Shown here: positions 24,468-36,500 of the stretch, piece after piece
How the letters are laid out: each line of letters begins with the position of its first letter
Position numbering within the stretch: position 1 is the stretch's first letter
Assembly (NCBI GenBank): GCA_900074885.1
Contig: FJUW01000034.1
Span: 64,021 to 128,020, forward strand
DNA: 64,000 nt
Direction of reading: 5' to 3'
Origin: Rhynchosporium graminicola
Lineage: Eukaryota; Ascomycota; Leotiomycetes; Helotiales; Ploettnerulaceae
Made by a program: the position numbers and the translations under genes
Notes under the pieces: model-generated
Seen by the model: the letters and a program-made list of their open reading frames with translations, nothing else
Told to the model about the DNA's origin: nothing
The model's database searches: none

Positions 24468-25559
24468 ATGGCCACATCCACCTCCTCGCGCATACCCTGG
24501 CGGGCATTCATCAATTCAGCAGTGAATCCTCCTCACGCAAGCCTCAATCCAACTGCACAGAGCTAACGTGGTCGCAGAGTAAACCAACGAACTTCTTCCG
24601 GACACCATGTATAACTTCAACACTCCTCTCATCCACACGACGCCATGCATCCACCGAAGCCGAGAACTTAGATCATGCCTCGCAGACGGAGAGACAGCAA
24701 TGGGTAGACAACAGTCTCGGCATTGATGTATCAAAAGTCGAACCGTACATCTACCTGCCGAGTCCACCCCCTCGCCCATCATCCCTTAAACTAACAACTT
24801 CTCTCCAGACCTGATCCCGCCCCCGAAACCATTGAAAATCTCCGCCTCCCCCGCGCAGTACAAGCAGCATACCTGCGCCCTCTCCGTCGCACCCCAATCT
24901 ACGGCGTCCCAACCTGCGATCTCCAACTCCGCAGCTACTCGGTCCGCAACCTCGAGTTCTTCTCCGACTTCGCGCTCCGCGCCGCCTACTACTGCGGCCT
25001 TCCCGCTCACGGTCCCGTTCCTTTACCCAGGATCGTAGAGCGGTGGACGGTACCGAGAGCGAATTTCGTTCACAAGAAGAGTCAGGAAAATTTCGAGAGG
25101 AAGACTGTTAGACGTTTGATTCAGATTAGAGACGGGGAGGCGCAGGCGCAGGAACTGTGGTTGGCTTTCTTGAGGAAATATGCTTTTTATGGGGTGGGTA
25201 TGAAGGCTAATGTTTGGGAGTTTGCTGGTGTTGGTACGTACTACATTTACTTATCTGGAGGGTTATTGGGTGTAAGTGGGATATTTGAGTGGGTGGGACA
25301 AGGAAGCGTAATGGCGTTCAATTTTGGAAGGTGGCTAATTATGTCTTCAGAAGTCGGAAAGGATATGGATGCTCAGGTTGAGAAGATGAGAGATGAGCTT
25401 GAAGAAACACTTGGAGATTTCGCTTTCAAGAGGAATGGTGAGACAGGCAAGAAGGTTATTGATGTCCTTAACCGAGAGGCTTCTAGGGCTTCGAGTGGTG
25501 GGAAGGTACCCATGGGACAAAATGCCATTGGTAAGGTCGGAAGAAGAGAAGTGCTATAG
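24468..25559 (+). CDS. RSM10: Mitochondrial small-subunit ribosomal protein uS10m
   Basis: Exons 24468-24521, 24578-24744, 24809-25233 and 25351-25559 give 284 aa. The start at 24468 (MATSTSSRIPWRAFINSA) and the following Arg/Ser-rich stretch form a typical mitochondrial presequence. The S10 domain covers about residues 90-205, with YLRPLRRTPIYGVPTCDLQLRSYSV, the APYYCGLPAHG-like turn (here AAYYCGLPAHGPVPLPR), RWTVPRANFVHKKSQENFE and WLAFLRKYAFYGVGMKANVW. A charged fungal C-terminal extension follows. Exon joins were chosen because they keep frame. In particular the 24745-24808 intron (GTACAT donor) removes an in-frame stop and joins VEP to PDPAPETIENL. The product would sit in the head of the mitoribosomal small subunit. 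Confidence 0.9.
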
Positions 25560-25914
25560 TATCTAGCTGGAGACATTCCTGTAGAATATCATGCGGGTTG
25601 GGGGAAAGGGCATAGAGAGGATAGACGAGCTCTGTAACGAAAACACATGTACAAAATCAATAATACGATCCAAGCACCATAATACCTTGTGTCACACTGC
25701 CTTACAACACTCTACACCGTGAACTGAAGTAACACTTGTCCCTGTTGATACCACGGCAGAGACATATCTGAGCTATCACGTGGCCTCGCGTCAATATCGT
25801 GAACCTACAAAAATCGTCTCAATTCTAGTGCCCTAATTTTCATCTATCACAACACAACCCCATCCAAGGTTTTCTTTTTCGAAGCAAAGAGAACACTCCC
25901 ATCCAGCAGTAGCC
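25560..25914. other. Short intergenic region
   Basis: This is the RSM10 3' flank plus the MSW1 promoter. Nothing else is seen. Confidence 0.5.
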
Positions 25915-27720
25915 ATGTTGGCCTCAGTACGAGGGCACACGCGTCTCCTCCAACATCCCCTACGTTCCCTCCTATACCCCCCTCACACCTCTCCCCTCTC
26001 TCCCCAATCCTACTCAACCTCCTCCTCACCTCCCCCCCTCTCATCCCCTCCTCAAACCATCTTCTCCGGCATCCAACCAACCGGCATCCCCCACCTCGGC
26101 AACTATCTCGGCGCCTTGAAAACCTGGGTCACTCTGCAAAACGCCGCTCCTACATCGACGAAATTGTTCTTCTCGGTCGTGGATTTACATGCCATTACGC
26201 TTTTTCAGCAACCGGATGATCTGAGGCGGTGGAGGAGGGAGAGTTTGGCGGCGCTGTTGGCGGTGGGGGTTGATGAGAGGAGGAGTACGGTTTTTTGGCA
26301 GGGTGGTGTAGGTTCCTTCTCGTTGTTATTGGTTTATTGTGAGCTTGATTCCGGAATGGAGTTTGAGGTTTTCTTTCGGTGCATATTTTATTCTATCTCT
26401 TGTTTAGGTGATGTTCTGACAGGTTTGAGATCTGAGATTGTGGGGAGACTGATATTCAGAGATTCAGTGTTTTCCGTTGGCTGTTGAGTAATTTGTTTCG
26501 CTAAGGTTTAGACGTGGGATGGGACACTGTGCTCGTTACTTCTACATTTATGTCATGTCATTCCCTAACGAAGTAGTCATGACAACAAGCAATCAGCAAG
26601 CTTCCATGAAAACGTGCGCTAATCATTCTGCTCATACAGGTCTCAGCTCATTCAGAGCTGATGTGGATACTAAGCTGTACAGCTAGCATGGGATATCTCT
26701 CACGTATGACACAATGGAAGGTTTGTGTTCCCCTTTCTCATTCTCTGCCACCGTCCTCTAGTTTTCCTCGATCCTCCTGAACACGTGTGTATGATAGTTT
26801 GCTAACGATCTTGTAGAGCAAACTATCGTTAGCAGACAATACCTCTCCTTTGGATGAGAGCAGCAAATCAAAACTCAAGCTGGGATTATTCTCGTATCCC
26901 GTCTTGCAGGCTGCGGATATTTTAGTGCATAGGTATGTTCCTGCCAAAATCGGTGCGTCATGAAAGAGGTTTGAAGAGATGGTTGAGACAAGTTCTGGGA
27001 GCGGATTATGTTAAGAGTGACGACACGAACGAATGGTGGCTAACAGACCATTCCGAACAGAGCAACGCACGTTCCAGTTGGCGAGGATCAAAGTCAACAT
27101 CTAGAATTCGCGAGAGAATGCGTCACGAATTTCAATCATACATATAATTGTTCACATCTAGTCACCCCACAGACTATCCTTTGTATGTTCCCTTCCTCAG
27201 CATCTCCTCTTACACTCATCACATAATTTCTTGTAACCATATATTTCAACTAACACGCCCAGCTCCAACGAAACGCATAATGTCCCTAACCTCCCCCCTC
27301 CAAAAAATGTCAAAATCACACCCCTCCCCCCTTTCCCGCATCCTAATAACCGACTCTCCCTCAACCATCACCACCAAACTCTCCTCCGCCCTAACCGACT
27401 CCCAGAACCTCGTCACCTGGGACCCTGTCAGCCGACCCGGCGTGTCTAATCTCCTGGCTCTCCTCTCATCCTTCGACAAACACGGACGTAGTGCGCAGGA
27501 ACTCGGCGGAATGTTGGAGAAAGAGGGGATGGGGCTGGGTGCTTTTAAGAAACTGGTTGCGGGAGAGGTGCGGGAGGGGTTGAGGGATGTGAGAGAGAGG
27601 TTTGAGAGAGTGCTTGGTGAGGAGGGGTATGTGGAGGAGGTTGCTAGACGGGGTGCGGTGAGGGCGAGGGAGAGTGCCGAGGAGACTATGGTGCTTGTTA
27701 GGGAGGCTGTTGGGCTGTAG
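25915..27720 (+). CDS. MSW1: Mitochondrial tryptophanyl-tRNA synthetase
   Basis: Exons 25915-26307, 26640-26720, 26817-26932, 27061-27182 and 27263-27720 give 389 aa. The enzyme charges mitochondrial tRNA-Trp. It is a class I synthetase of bacterial type: the HIGH-type signature is PTGIPHLGNYLGAL near residue 57, followed by VSAHSELMWIL, the substrate-binding HVPVGEDQSQHLE block, and KMSKS intact near residue 251. The N-terminus (MLASVRGHTRLLQHPLRSLL) is a clear mitochondrial presequence with a Ser/Pro-rich spacer. The first intron is unusually long (332 bp). Length fits the family. The 3' splice site of intron 2 lies inside a hairpin (see findings). Confidence 0.92.
26793..26827 (+). repeat. 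Hairpin enclosing the MSW1 intron-2 acceptor
   Basis: GATAGTTTGCT (26793-26803) and AGCAAACTATC (26817-26827) are perfect 11-bp inverted arms around a 13-nt loop. The loop contains the TTGTAG acceptor, and the branch-point-like GCTAAC overlaps the left arm. A second, mutually exclusive pairing, GCTAACGAT (26801-26809) with ATCGTTAGC (26825-26833), also exists. Confidence 0.85.
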
Positions 27721-28102
27721 TTTTTCATCTTGGGAGAGAGATGGGATGTAGATTTGTATGATATGTATAATATATATAAAGATAGAAAGAACGTGTGTAG
27801 ATACTCCCCCAAACAGAGCTTAGTTCAGCTGTCAATTAATATTCAAACCCATCACCGTGCTATACTAGCTCAGTACGAAACTCACAACTCAACCTCGAAA
27901 CAACCACAAGCAAAACACTAACCTCAGAACTTGCTGAAGATCAATAACTCAATATCACAACTTAAGCAAATGCACCTTTCCCAACCCACCATTCTATAAG
28001 ATAACTCTCTATGTACGTCCTAATAAGACAAAGTCAAAATCTCACAAACCGACCACCTAATCCTCAAAGAAAAGACTTCTATGATCTATCCACCCCACAA
28101 AA

Positions 28103-28129
28103 ACTACCTACCTACCTACCTACCTACCC
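28103..28129. repeat. CTAC microsatellite
   Basis: Six consecutive CTAC units. A GAAT run of five units follows at 28648-28670. Confidence 0.9.
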
Positions 28130-30031
28130 TCCTTCCTCGCATTCACCTTCTGCGCATGATCCTCGGCGAAAAAGAAGAGCGGTTGCTGTAATCCTGCCCC
28201 CACGTGTTGTATTGTGTCCTTTACGGATGGAGAAGAGTCACGAGGAAGAGCGGATGAAGAATAGAGTCGGGGGACGCCTGATCTTCCTTCTACGTATTTT
28301 TTAACATCCCGTGAAGAGCTGTTCGTTACGTTTTTTTTTTGTCTTTCTGATTGGTATGGGAAGTGTACCTCTCGTACTTGACTACAAGCATGGCTGAGGG
28401 GGAGATCGTGGGCTGGGTTTGTTTCCGAGATCTGCGAGATTGAACACATTGTCAGAAGAAAAGGGAGATTTTTACTTATGAGTAGGTAAGTAGAGCTCGA
28501 TCTTCTAGAAGCCTGCAAGGGGCGTGTGTGCGTGTGTGTGGAAGAGAGGTGTGATCTGATGCACAAAGAAAAGTGGTTGTGTTGTTTTTTTCGATATGCG
28601 TTGTTGGATAAGTTTGGAGTTTCATTTTGGCGTTGGGTAAGTAGGGTTGAATGAATGAATGAATGAATGAGCTCGTCTTGCATTGGTTTGATGCGACTAC
28701 TACTGATTTTGGTTAGGGGTATTGTTGAGCCTTGTTGGGTTACGTGATTGTAGAAGGAGAGTCTTACGGATAAGTGATATCTCTTTTGGAATTGAGAGGG
28801 GTTTTTGAAGAAGAGGTTCCAAGGTAGCTATGTAGGTGGAAAAGTAAGTATGTGTAGGTGGCGAGGCAATGGAAGATGAAATGCGATGATTGTGTTGCGC
28901 CGCCTGTGCTCGTCTGGTTGAAATCTGGCTGAGGCTCATATATTTGGCTGGACATTATGGGATTTAGAGTTTGTGTAAGGAGCTCGGCGAGAGGGTTCAC
29001 GTTTACTCTGGCAGGCTGTCTCTCCTCTTATTTTCTTCCGTAGAGAACTTCTATGAGAAGATCCCCCGTGGGTTGATGTTGAGCATAGTGTGGCAAGAGA
29101 AAATTCTAGTAGTAGACTCAAAGATTATGTTTGTAGAAGATATGAAATCCTATCACAACATGATTGACAGCTAGCCAGTCCGAAACCCTAAGTAATGATT
29201 GAAGTTCGGAAGATCGGCCTTGCGCATTCCCTGATATCTTTACTCATCTATAGGATTTTCTAAGCCTCAAACCTTTCGTCTGATGTACGAGTAGAGGGGG
29301 AAGTAAGCCGAGCCATACTGGCACTTCAACACACCTGATAAAGGAGTATCTGCAACATGGATTCGATGGCAGAAGGATATTACAGGAGTGCTGTCGGTTC
29401 TTGATTACAGAATCCTTTTAGCATGGGCATTATTCCATGTTAAAATCGCCTGCCAAAGCCAAGGCTTCTGTCCAAAGCTTAATTTTAGACGATAGCAATA
29501 TAACCGCGCGTCGAGTAAACTAGTAGTCGTTCGTATCATGTCATAGAATTAGAACTGGGCGATTATGACAGTATGAACATTAGATCGTCCTCGTGTATTA
29601 GGGCTTCCATTACTCTTCGTAAGTCACGATATGGAGAGAACTTCTAGCGAGTATTGATACATCCATGAGCACTTACTTACATTACAACCAGCGGTGACTC
29701 TCGGTCCAGAAGCCGCTGAGGCCAAGATCGACGCCGCTTGAGATTCTCGCCACGCGATGGCTTGCTTTCGAAAGAAGGGGTTCCCTTGAAATTCCCCGTA
29801 TTCTCCGGCTCTGAAAATTGACTACAAAGTAGCGTCAATCTTTCGTAGGCTCAACAGGTCTTTCCGGGAGTTTTGGCAACTCAAGGGCCAACTAGGCTTC
29901 GACACGAATCGTGCCGTCCCAACCGCGGCTTTTATGTTCTACCTACCCGTGCCTACCTAAATTCTAAATTTCCACGAAGCGCCGACGTGGCCATCTAGCT
30001 GAAATGCCCGGCCCGGTTGATCACGAGGCGT

Positions 30032-30065
30032 GGAAGCGTCGAAGCGTCGAAGCGTCGAAGCGAAG
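30032..30065. repeat. GAAGCGTC 8-mer repeat
   Basis: Three full copies plus flanking partial copies of GAAGCGTC in an otherwise unique region. Confidence 0.9.
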
Positions 30066-30908
30066 AAATTAGGACTGTTGATAGCTCTTCCCTTTTAGGA
30101 AACGCTTTGGCATGGCATGGCTTGGCTTGGCATTCGAGAAAGTCTTCCACTGTCAATAATCCGCGCACGTGAGCTTCTAGGTGACTTTTATGCTTTTTTA
30201 GCTTCAACAAGCATTGGGATCTTCCCGTCACTGGAGAAGTCGGTCTGACGTTGACCCTGTAAATCCCTTCATTACATTCCGCTGTCTCTTCGAAGCCTCT
30301 AGTACTTGCTTCTTGCCATAGCAACGCAGCCCATATGCTTGAATGCTTCTATACATAGGTGCATGCATATATATATATATACGTGCAAGTATGAGTGCCA
30401 TCTATTATGCTTTTTATTATGCTTCAACTACGCAGCTCTCATGATTGTTGGCTTTTAAGAAAGCTTAAAAAAACACCAATCGTTTCTTTGCCTTGGCTTT
30501 AACTTTCTTGCTTGTCAAATATGTCAGAACTCTGGAGAAGGGATGTGCCTCGCTCCTGCCAAAAAGGGCTCTAAAGAGATCTACAACACGATCAATGAGG
30601 GCTGACTTCGTCGGGATCATAGCGAAGCTGCGAAGCAAGACAGAGCAAGGAAATAAGCTTTTCCAGGTTTTGAGACGATCATCAAAACCGACATTCCTGC
30701 CCATTTCTGTCCGCTCTCCGAGTCGTAACGCTGAGCGGCATCTCTGATCATGATCAGCCCTTGTTAGTATCTGACCGTCAGCCAAATGGCGGTATGCGTT
30801 CATCTTAATACTAGCACCGTATTATAGTCCAACCATTTACATGCCGAAGTTAGCGAGCGGAAATTGACACGAAGAGCTTGTTACTTGATAATCTACGACG
30901 GGGTGGAG

Positions 30909-30915
30909 TATAAAG
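30909..30915 (+). promoter_or_regulatory. TATA box of the copper radical oxidase gene
   Basis: TATAAAG lies 66 bp before the chosen start codon at 30981, a spacing that fits a TATA-driven fungal gene. It argues against the in-frame ATG at 30864, which lies upstream of it. Confidence 0.5.
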
Positions 30916-30980
30916 ATAGTGAGCAGCCACATTTGCCAACCAACTTCAAGGGTCAAAACTATCCTACGAATATACTTCGC

Positions 30981-32746
30981 ATGATGGGATTTTCTTCTAC
31001 AGTGATGTCTTTCCCACGATCGCTTTCTCTGCTTCTTCTTACATACGGTTCTTACACAGCTGCTCAGTCTAACAACACGTCGGACAAAGCCAGTCTTGGA
31101 GCATGGGGTCCTGTCATTCAGTTCCCCGTGATACCGGCGGGGGCCTTCGTAGTCTCGGAAAAGCCCAGGAGCACAAGACTGTTGCTTTTCTCTGCTTTCA
31201 AGGAACAGACTTTCGGGTATGGGGGTGCGAAAACACAATTTGCCGATTACAACACTGAAACTGGAGTCGTGTCTCAACGAACCATCAGTAACACTCAGCA
31301 TGAAATGTTCTGTCCTGGCATAAGTGCAATGCAAGATGGAAGAGTAATCATCACGGGAGGTTCAGATGCAGCACGAGCCAGTATATTTGATCCGAGCACC
31401 AATAGCTTCGTTTCTGCACCGAATATGACAATGGCTCGAGGTTATCAGGCTTCGGTGACGCTCTCCAGTGGGAAGGTTTTTACTATTGGCGGCTCATGGA
31501 GTGGTGGTGTGAGAACGAAGGATGGAGAAATCTATGATCCAGCTACGAACGAATGGACGAAACTACCAGGAGCCTTGGTTAAAGGAGCCCTCACAGAGGA
31601 CATCGAAGTAGACAAGAGAGATAATCACATGGTAAGTACAGTCCACCTGTTCCTTCCTGAATCCCTATGGTCTAGAACCAAGGTCCTTGCTTTGTGAAGT
31701 TTCATCGCTAATTGCCCCGTGAAGTGGTTCTTTGGCTGGCGTGATAATTCCGTTTTCCAAGCTGGACCTAGCAGGCAAATGAATTGGTATTCGGCTGCCG
31801 GGACTGGAAGTGTACAGGCAGCTGGTACTCGGGATGCAGAGGATGCTATGTGAGTGACAAGTCGATGAGATTCATCGCGGATCCCTCGTTCTGCCTAAGC
31901 GAGGAAATGCTGACCCTGTCGCTGAAAAGGTGTGGTATCTTCGTCATGTACGATGCTTTAAGGGGGAAGATCCTCACCGCAGGCGGCTCCACATACTATC
32001 ATAATGTTGAGCCAAACAACAGAGCAACTCATATCACAATCGGAGCACCTGGAAGTGCACCGATAGTAGAGAGACTACCCAGCATGGCATTCCCACGAGC
32101 TTTTGCCAATGCCGTTGTTCTTCCCACCGGCCATGTTCTGATTACCGGTGGCCAGACACTCTCCAGAGCTTTTACAGACGAGAATTCAACCCTGGTTCCC
32201 GAGCTATTCGATCCAAAGAGTATGACATTCAGACAATTGACACCAATGGTAACGCCGCGAAACTATCACTCCACATCACTTCTTCTTGCTGATGGGAGAG
32301 TCTTTACTGGTGGTGGAGGTCTATGCTATGATCCCAACAACTTTTGTCCAGACATCAAGTCTGATCATCCAGATGGAGAGATATTCTCGCCTCCTTATCT
32401 TTTCAATGCCGACGGATCGAATGCTCAACGGCCAGTCATCATGGGTCTCTCCACTGATAGCTCTAGCAGTGGGGACTCCGTCAAAGCTGGAGGAAGCATC
32501 ACAGTGACAGTCGATAAACCACAAGCGGACCTGACTTTTGCCATGCTGAGAGCTGGAACGAACACGCACTCAGTCAACACGGATCAGAGGCGCGTTCCCA
32601 TGGAGGATGTCCAGATGAACGGAAGTCAGTATGTGCTGAGTGTGCCGAATGACTATGGCATCATGATACCCGGTGACTGGTTTGTGTTCGTGATCTCGGG
32701 CCAGGGTACTCCTAGCGTGGCACAGACGGTGACAGTGGCGTTGTGA
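30981..32746 (+). CDS. Secreted galactose-oxidase-type copper radical oxidase (AA5_2)
   Basis: Exons 30981-31631, 31725-31849 and 31930-32746 give 530 aa. Such enzymes oxidise a primary alcohol (galactose C6 or other alcohols) to the aldehyde and reduce O2 to H2O2. All galactose oxidase active-site residues are visible: Cys111 in HEMFCPGIS, Tyr155 in ARGYQAS (Cys-Tyr spacing 44, as in the Fusarium enzyme), the stacking Trp173 in GGSWSGG, Tyr371-His372 in NYHST and His472 in NTHSVNTDQRR. A kelch-type propeller with ITGG repeats and a C-terminal beta domain (DUF1929-like) are present. The N-terminal carbohydrate-binding domain of classic galactose oxidase is absent. The N-terminus carries a signal peptide ending near TAAQS. 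Retention of Trp173 favours a true galactose-oxidase-like substrate pocket, but the substrate is unknown. It is tail to tail with the NRPS, so cluster membership is uncertain. Confidence 0.9.
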
Positions 32747-33302
32747 AATGAGAATGTTCTAGCAAAGGATTTAATGAAAGGCGTTAAAGGATTTCAAGAT
32801 ATACCCTGTCGATGGATGGAGGCTGGGGGTTGCGAAAGGGAAGGATCATGTAGAGGTCGAGAGACCTGAGGCCGCATCATTTTAGCCGAGTAAACAAACA
32901 GGATCACAAATTTTTCATGTCTTCGCGCGTTTGATTACCGTGTCTATTTGAGTGAAAAATGCTATTGATTCCGGCGGAAATATCAGAAAATTCGAAGCTT
33001 TTTCTTTCACTGTGGTCTAACCTATTCAACGCTGTCACTTTTATGTCTCGCTTCTTTCTAGCTGGGATCAACTGCGCAAATATGGCAATACATGCACAGG
33101 GTTGTACCTTAGCTGGTCTTATGTGATGTGAAGCAGTTGGATAATGGAAATCTTGAATTTTGTCCACAACTATAGTGCTAGTATCTCCGCGCGAGCCACT
33201 CCATCCAATATTGTTCGTTCTAATATTGGCTAATGTCTTCCTCCTCACGGCATTGGCCAACTTCCACAAGCTAAAAACAGGACTACCTCGGTGCAATCAT
33301 TC
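32747..33302. other. Convergent intergenic region
   Basis: Shared 3' flank of the oxidase (+) and NRPS (-). Nothing else is seen. Confidence 0.5.
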
Positions 33303-33579
33303 TTACTTTCCACTGCTGTGTTTCATCTGAAGGGACAGGAATCCTTCCTGTTGTGCAACAGTTGGTCTCTCAAGAACGTCCTCCATGTCAACCTTATAGC
33401 CAGCAGCTGAAAAGTGCGCCGCCAGTGCAGCTGCCACTATCAATTGGCCCCACTCATCATAGAAACAAGTCTCTGGGCCATAGAGGGCTTGCTGCGTCTC
33501 ATGAGACTGGAACGTTCGCGGTGCACTCATGACCAAATCCCAAGCTTGCCTGACCGTTTCTCGCGCCTGTATCTGTGTC
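33303..33579 (-). other. NRPS C-terminal degenerate thiolation domain
   Basis: The last 90 or so residues keep the helical T-domain outline (TVRQAWDLVM, FYDEWGQLIVAAALA, then VEDVLERPTVAQQ-like, here MEDVLERPTVAQQ). The GGDS core reads WGQL, so the phosphopantetheine serine is Leu and the domain cannot be a carrier. Confidence 0.75.
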
Positions 33580-36500
33580 GCGTTTAGGGAGCCATCTGTG
33601 TCAACAAAGAGCTCAGCTCTTTTATCTTTCCCATTTACGAGACTACCATTCGTAGGAAAGCATGGAATCGGCAGTAGTTCCTTTTGGAGTGGATGTGCCA
33701 GTAGCGCGCTCCGCGCTCCGTCTCCTGCCATGTGTTGGAGATTATCACAAAGATCGTCCAATAGGAGTTGTGCAACTTGATCCGGGATTATGTCCGGACA
33801 GAATCCGATCTCGAGAGTTGTCATGTCTCCCTCAGGGACCGAGTAGATGGTAATATCAGCTGCATCTGCCTTGGACACCTTTGCAGTCACACTGAGTGGC
33901 AATTTACTTTGGCCAAGTTCCCCCAGAATGTTGTCGATGTTCTGATGTTGCACAATCGAACTGAATCGTGTCCAAGGACGCCAATTGGTGCACGTCTCGA
34001 CAATGTTTCTCCATCCAAACAATTCATGCTCCAGAGAACATATATGTTGTTTCTGCATCTCTCGAAGCAAAGTCTTGCAAGTCTTCTCTTTGACAGAGAC
34101 ACGCACCGGGACAATTGCCATGCATGGCAAGCATAGTTCGAGAATGCCCGGGTGTGGTGCATTGCGACCGGAGCTGACGTAGCCAAACACTACATCAGTG
34201 TCTCCACTTACTCTGGCTAAGACCATCGCCCACGCCGCCTTGAGCATCGTCGCGAACGTGATGCTGCTATCACTCGAAGAGACAGTCTTGATCCGCCGAC
34301 GCAACGTCTCACTGGTGAGCATCTTCCAGGATGGTCGGTCATGATCAACGAGTCTCGTCATGTTGGAAGCATGGAGCAGCTTTGTCCAATATTTCTTTGC
34401 CGCGGCTTCATCCACGTATCGCTGATGCTGGTAACTCGTGACGTCTGTTCTGATAGGCACACCACCTGTGGAGGCAGCCGATATAAGATCTTCAGATATC
34501 CTAGGGAAACTGAGCCCGTCGTACTGTGCATGTGATATCCTCAACACTAGCTGAGTCCTGTCTTCTCTCGTTTTGAAAATGTAGAAACTACAGAACCTGC
34601 CCCCTATCATCAACTTCTCTTCTCTTTCTTGTGTCAAATATCCCTCCACATCCTGTGTGTCTGTGCAATCCATAACCTGGCACTCCACAGTTGAAGCGTG
34701 GTAAACGACCTGCAAAACTGTGCGTCGCCACACAATGAATACTGTGCGGAGAATCTGATTGCTCCGAAGCACTGCAATGCAGGCGTCTCTGAGACGAGCG
34801 CTGCTGATGTTCTCACGGAAGTCGAATGTAAAGTAATTTACGTATCCGCGGTATGGCAACAAGCCCGCGGCGACAGCTTCGGCTTGGTAATCTGTGGCAG
34901 GGACGATCGCTTCTACATCAAGCTTGTTGATGGCGTATATAGGGAATGCCTCATTTTCAATGCTCTGATAGTCTTGGTCACTCATAGCGACAATTTCTTC
35001 ATTCATTTTGGATGAAGAACGCACTAAAGCCTCTCGAGTCATGCCGATCAAAGTGGGATGTTTGAAAACAGTCGCAACTGTGAGATGAAAGCCAACCACC
35101 CGGGCTTGTGCTGTGAGTTTGATCACGCTTATCGAATCTCCCCCTAGATCCAGGAAGTCGTCCTCCAGGCCGACAGATTCTTCCGGGACCCCGAGAATCT
35201 CCACCCAAATTGTGCGCAACATGAGCTGGGCCGCCGTAACTGGAGGGCGGAATTCCATACCCGCCTCTCGTGAAATCCTTTGTACTTGCTCATCTGTGAG
35301 CTGCAAGATCATCTCTCGTAATCGCAGCCTATCTGATTTACCAGATGGAGTAACAGGAACGGTCTTCATTGGAAGGAACATATCAGGAATCATGTATCTT
35401 GGAAGTGTTTGTCGAAGCGCTGCTCTGATCCGTTTCACATAAGGCTGAATATGGTGCATCGTAGCAGTCGTTGTCGCAATCCCTTCTTCTTCATCAATCA
35501 GATCCTTGAATCCAAGCACAGCGACCAATGTGTCTCGATCCCGCCCGCGAAGCTTGCCTACAAGCACAACGACGGCTACATCTTCACCCAACTCCAAATG
35601 GATGTTGTGCTCGATCTCCCCCAGCTCTATCCGCTGGCCATGAATCTTCGCCTGCGAGTCTTTGCGTCCTACATACTTGAGAGATCCATCCTCATTGTAG
35701 CATACAAGGTCGCCAGTTCTGTAGAATTTTGTCCCGGGTGGAGCAACCTGCTCCGTGGCCCATACGGGATTTGTTATGAAGGCTTTGGTGGTCTTCTCCG
35801 GATCGTTCAGGTAGCCACGTGCTAGCAGCGGCCCTTCAAGCAGTAGCTCACCCACCATTCCTATGGAACAAAGACGATTTGGATCTTCTACATCGGTGAT
35901 CCATGTTCTGACCCCGAGACCCGTGCCGATATTGGTCTCGTCAGCATCTGGGTCAAGACCGATATTTCCCATGCACCACATGGAAGCCTCGGCAGGACCG
36001 TAGATGTTGGTAAGAAAAGTTGCACCGGCCCAATTCTGCACGTTTATCCTCGAAAGGGCTTCGCCGCCAATTGTCAGATTCTTGAGGTCTGGGACTTCGG
36101 ATGGTCGTAGCAATTCTGCCACGGTAGATGTTAAGCAAGCTTGGTTTGCGCGCAGGTTGCGGATTGTGTATGCCAAGGAGTTCAAACGCTCTGAGTCAGA
36201 GGGCACGCAAAGGCAACCCCCATTCAAGAGGGTGGAGAACGTATCGCTGATGCTGACATCAAAAGTATAAGCTGCGAACTGGAACACGCGCGAGTCCGAA
36301 GTGAATCTCATGGCTTTTCCGTGATGCTCGATACTCGTGCAGATAGCAGCGTGCTCCAGAACGATGCCCTTTGGAATACCTGTGCTCCCTGAAGTCCATA
36401 CAACGAATGCACCAGCGTCCGACTGGACGTTGGGCAGGTGACGGGTAGATGAACTTTGTAAAGGTCCAGTCTCGCTGTCAATCACAATCACCTTGACCAT

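Larger units (their letters stand above)
27721..30908. other. Gene-poor boundary region between MSW1 and the cluster
   Basis: About 3.2 kb without a supportable gene. The longest frames (minus 28120-28683, minus 29995-30324, minus 30465-30803) are low complexity or unlike any family I know. It holds several short tandem repeats and separates conserved genes from the biosynthetic block. Confidence 0.45.

Noticed and set aside
28120..28683. 187-codon minus-strand gene
   Set aside because: His/Ser/Thr-rich low-complexity translation over microsatellites, with no recognisable domain.
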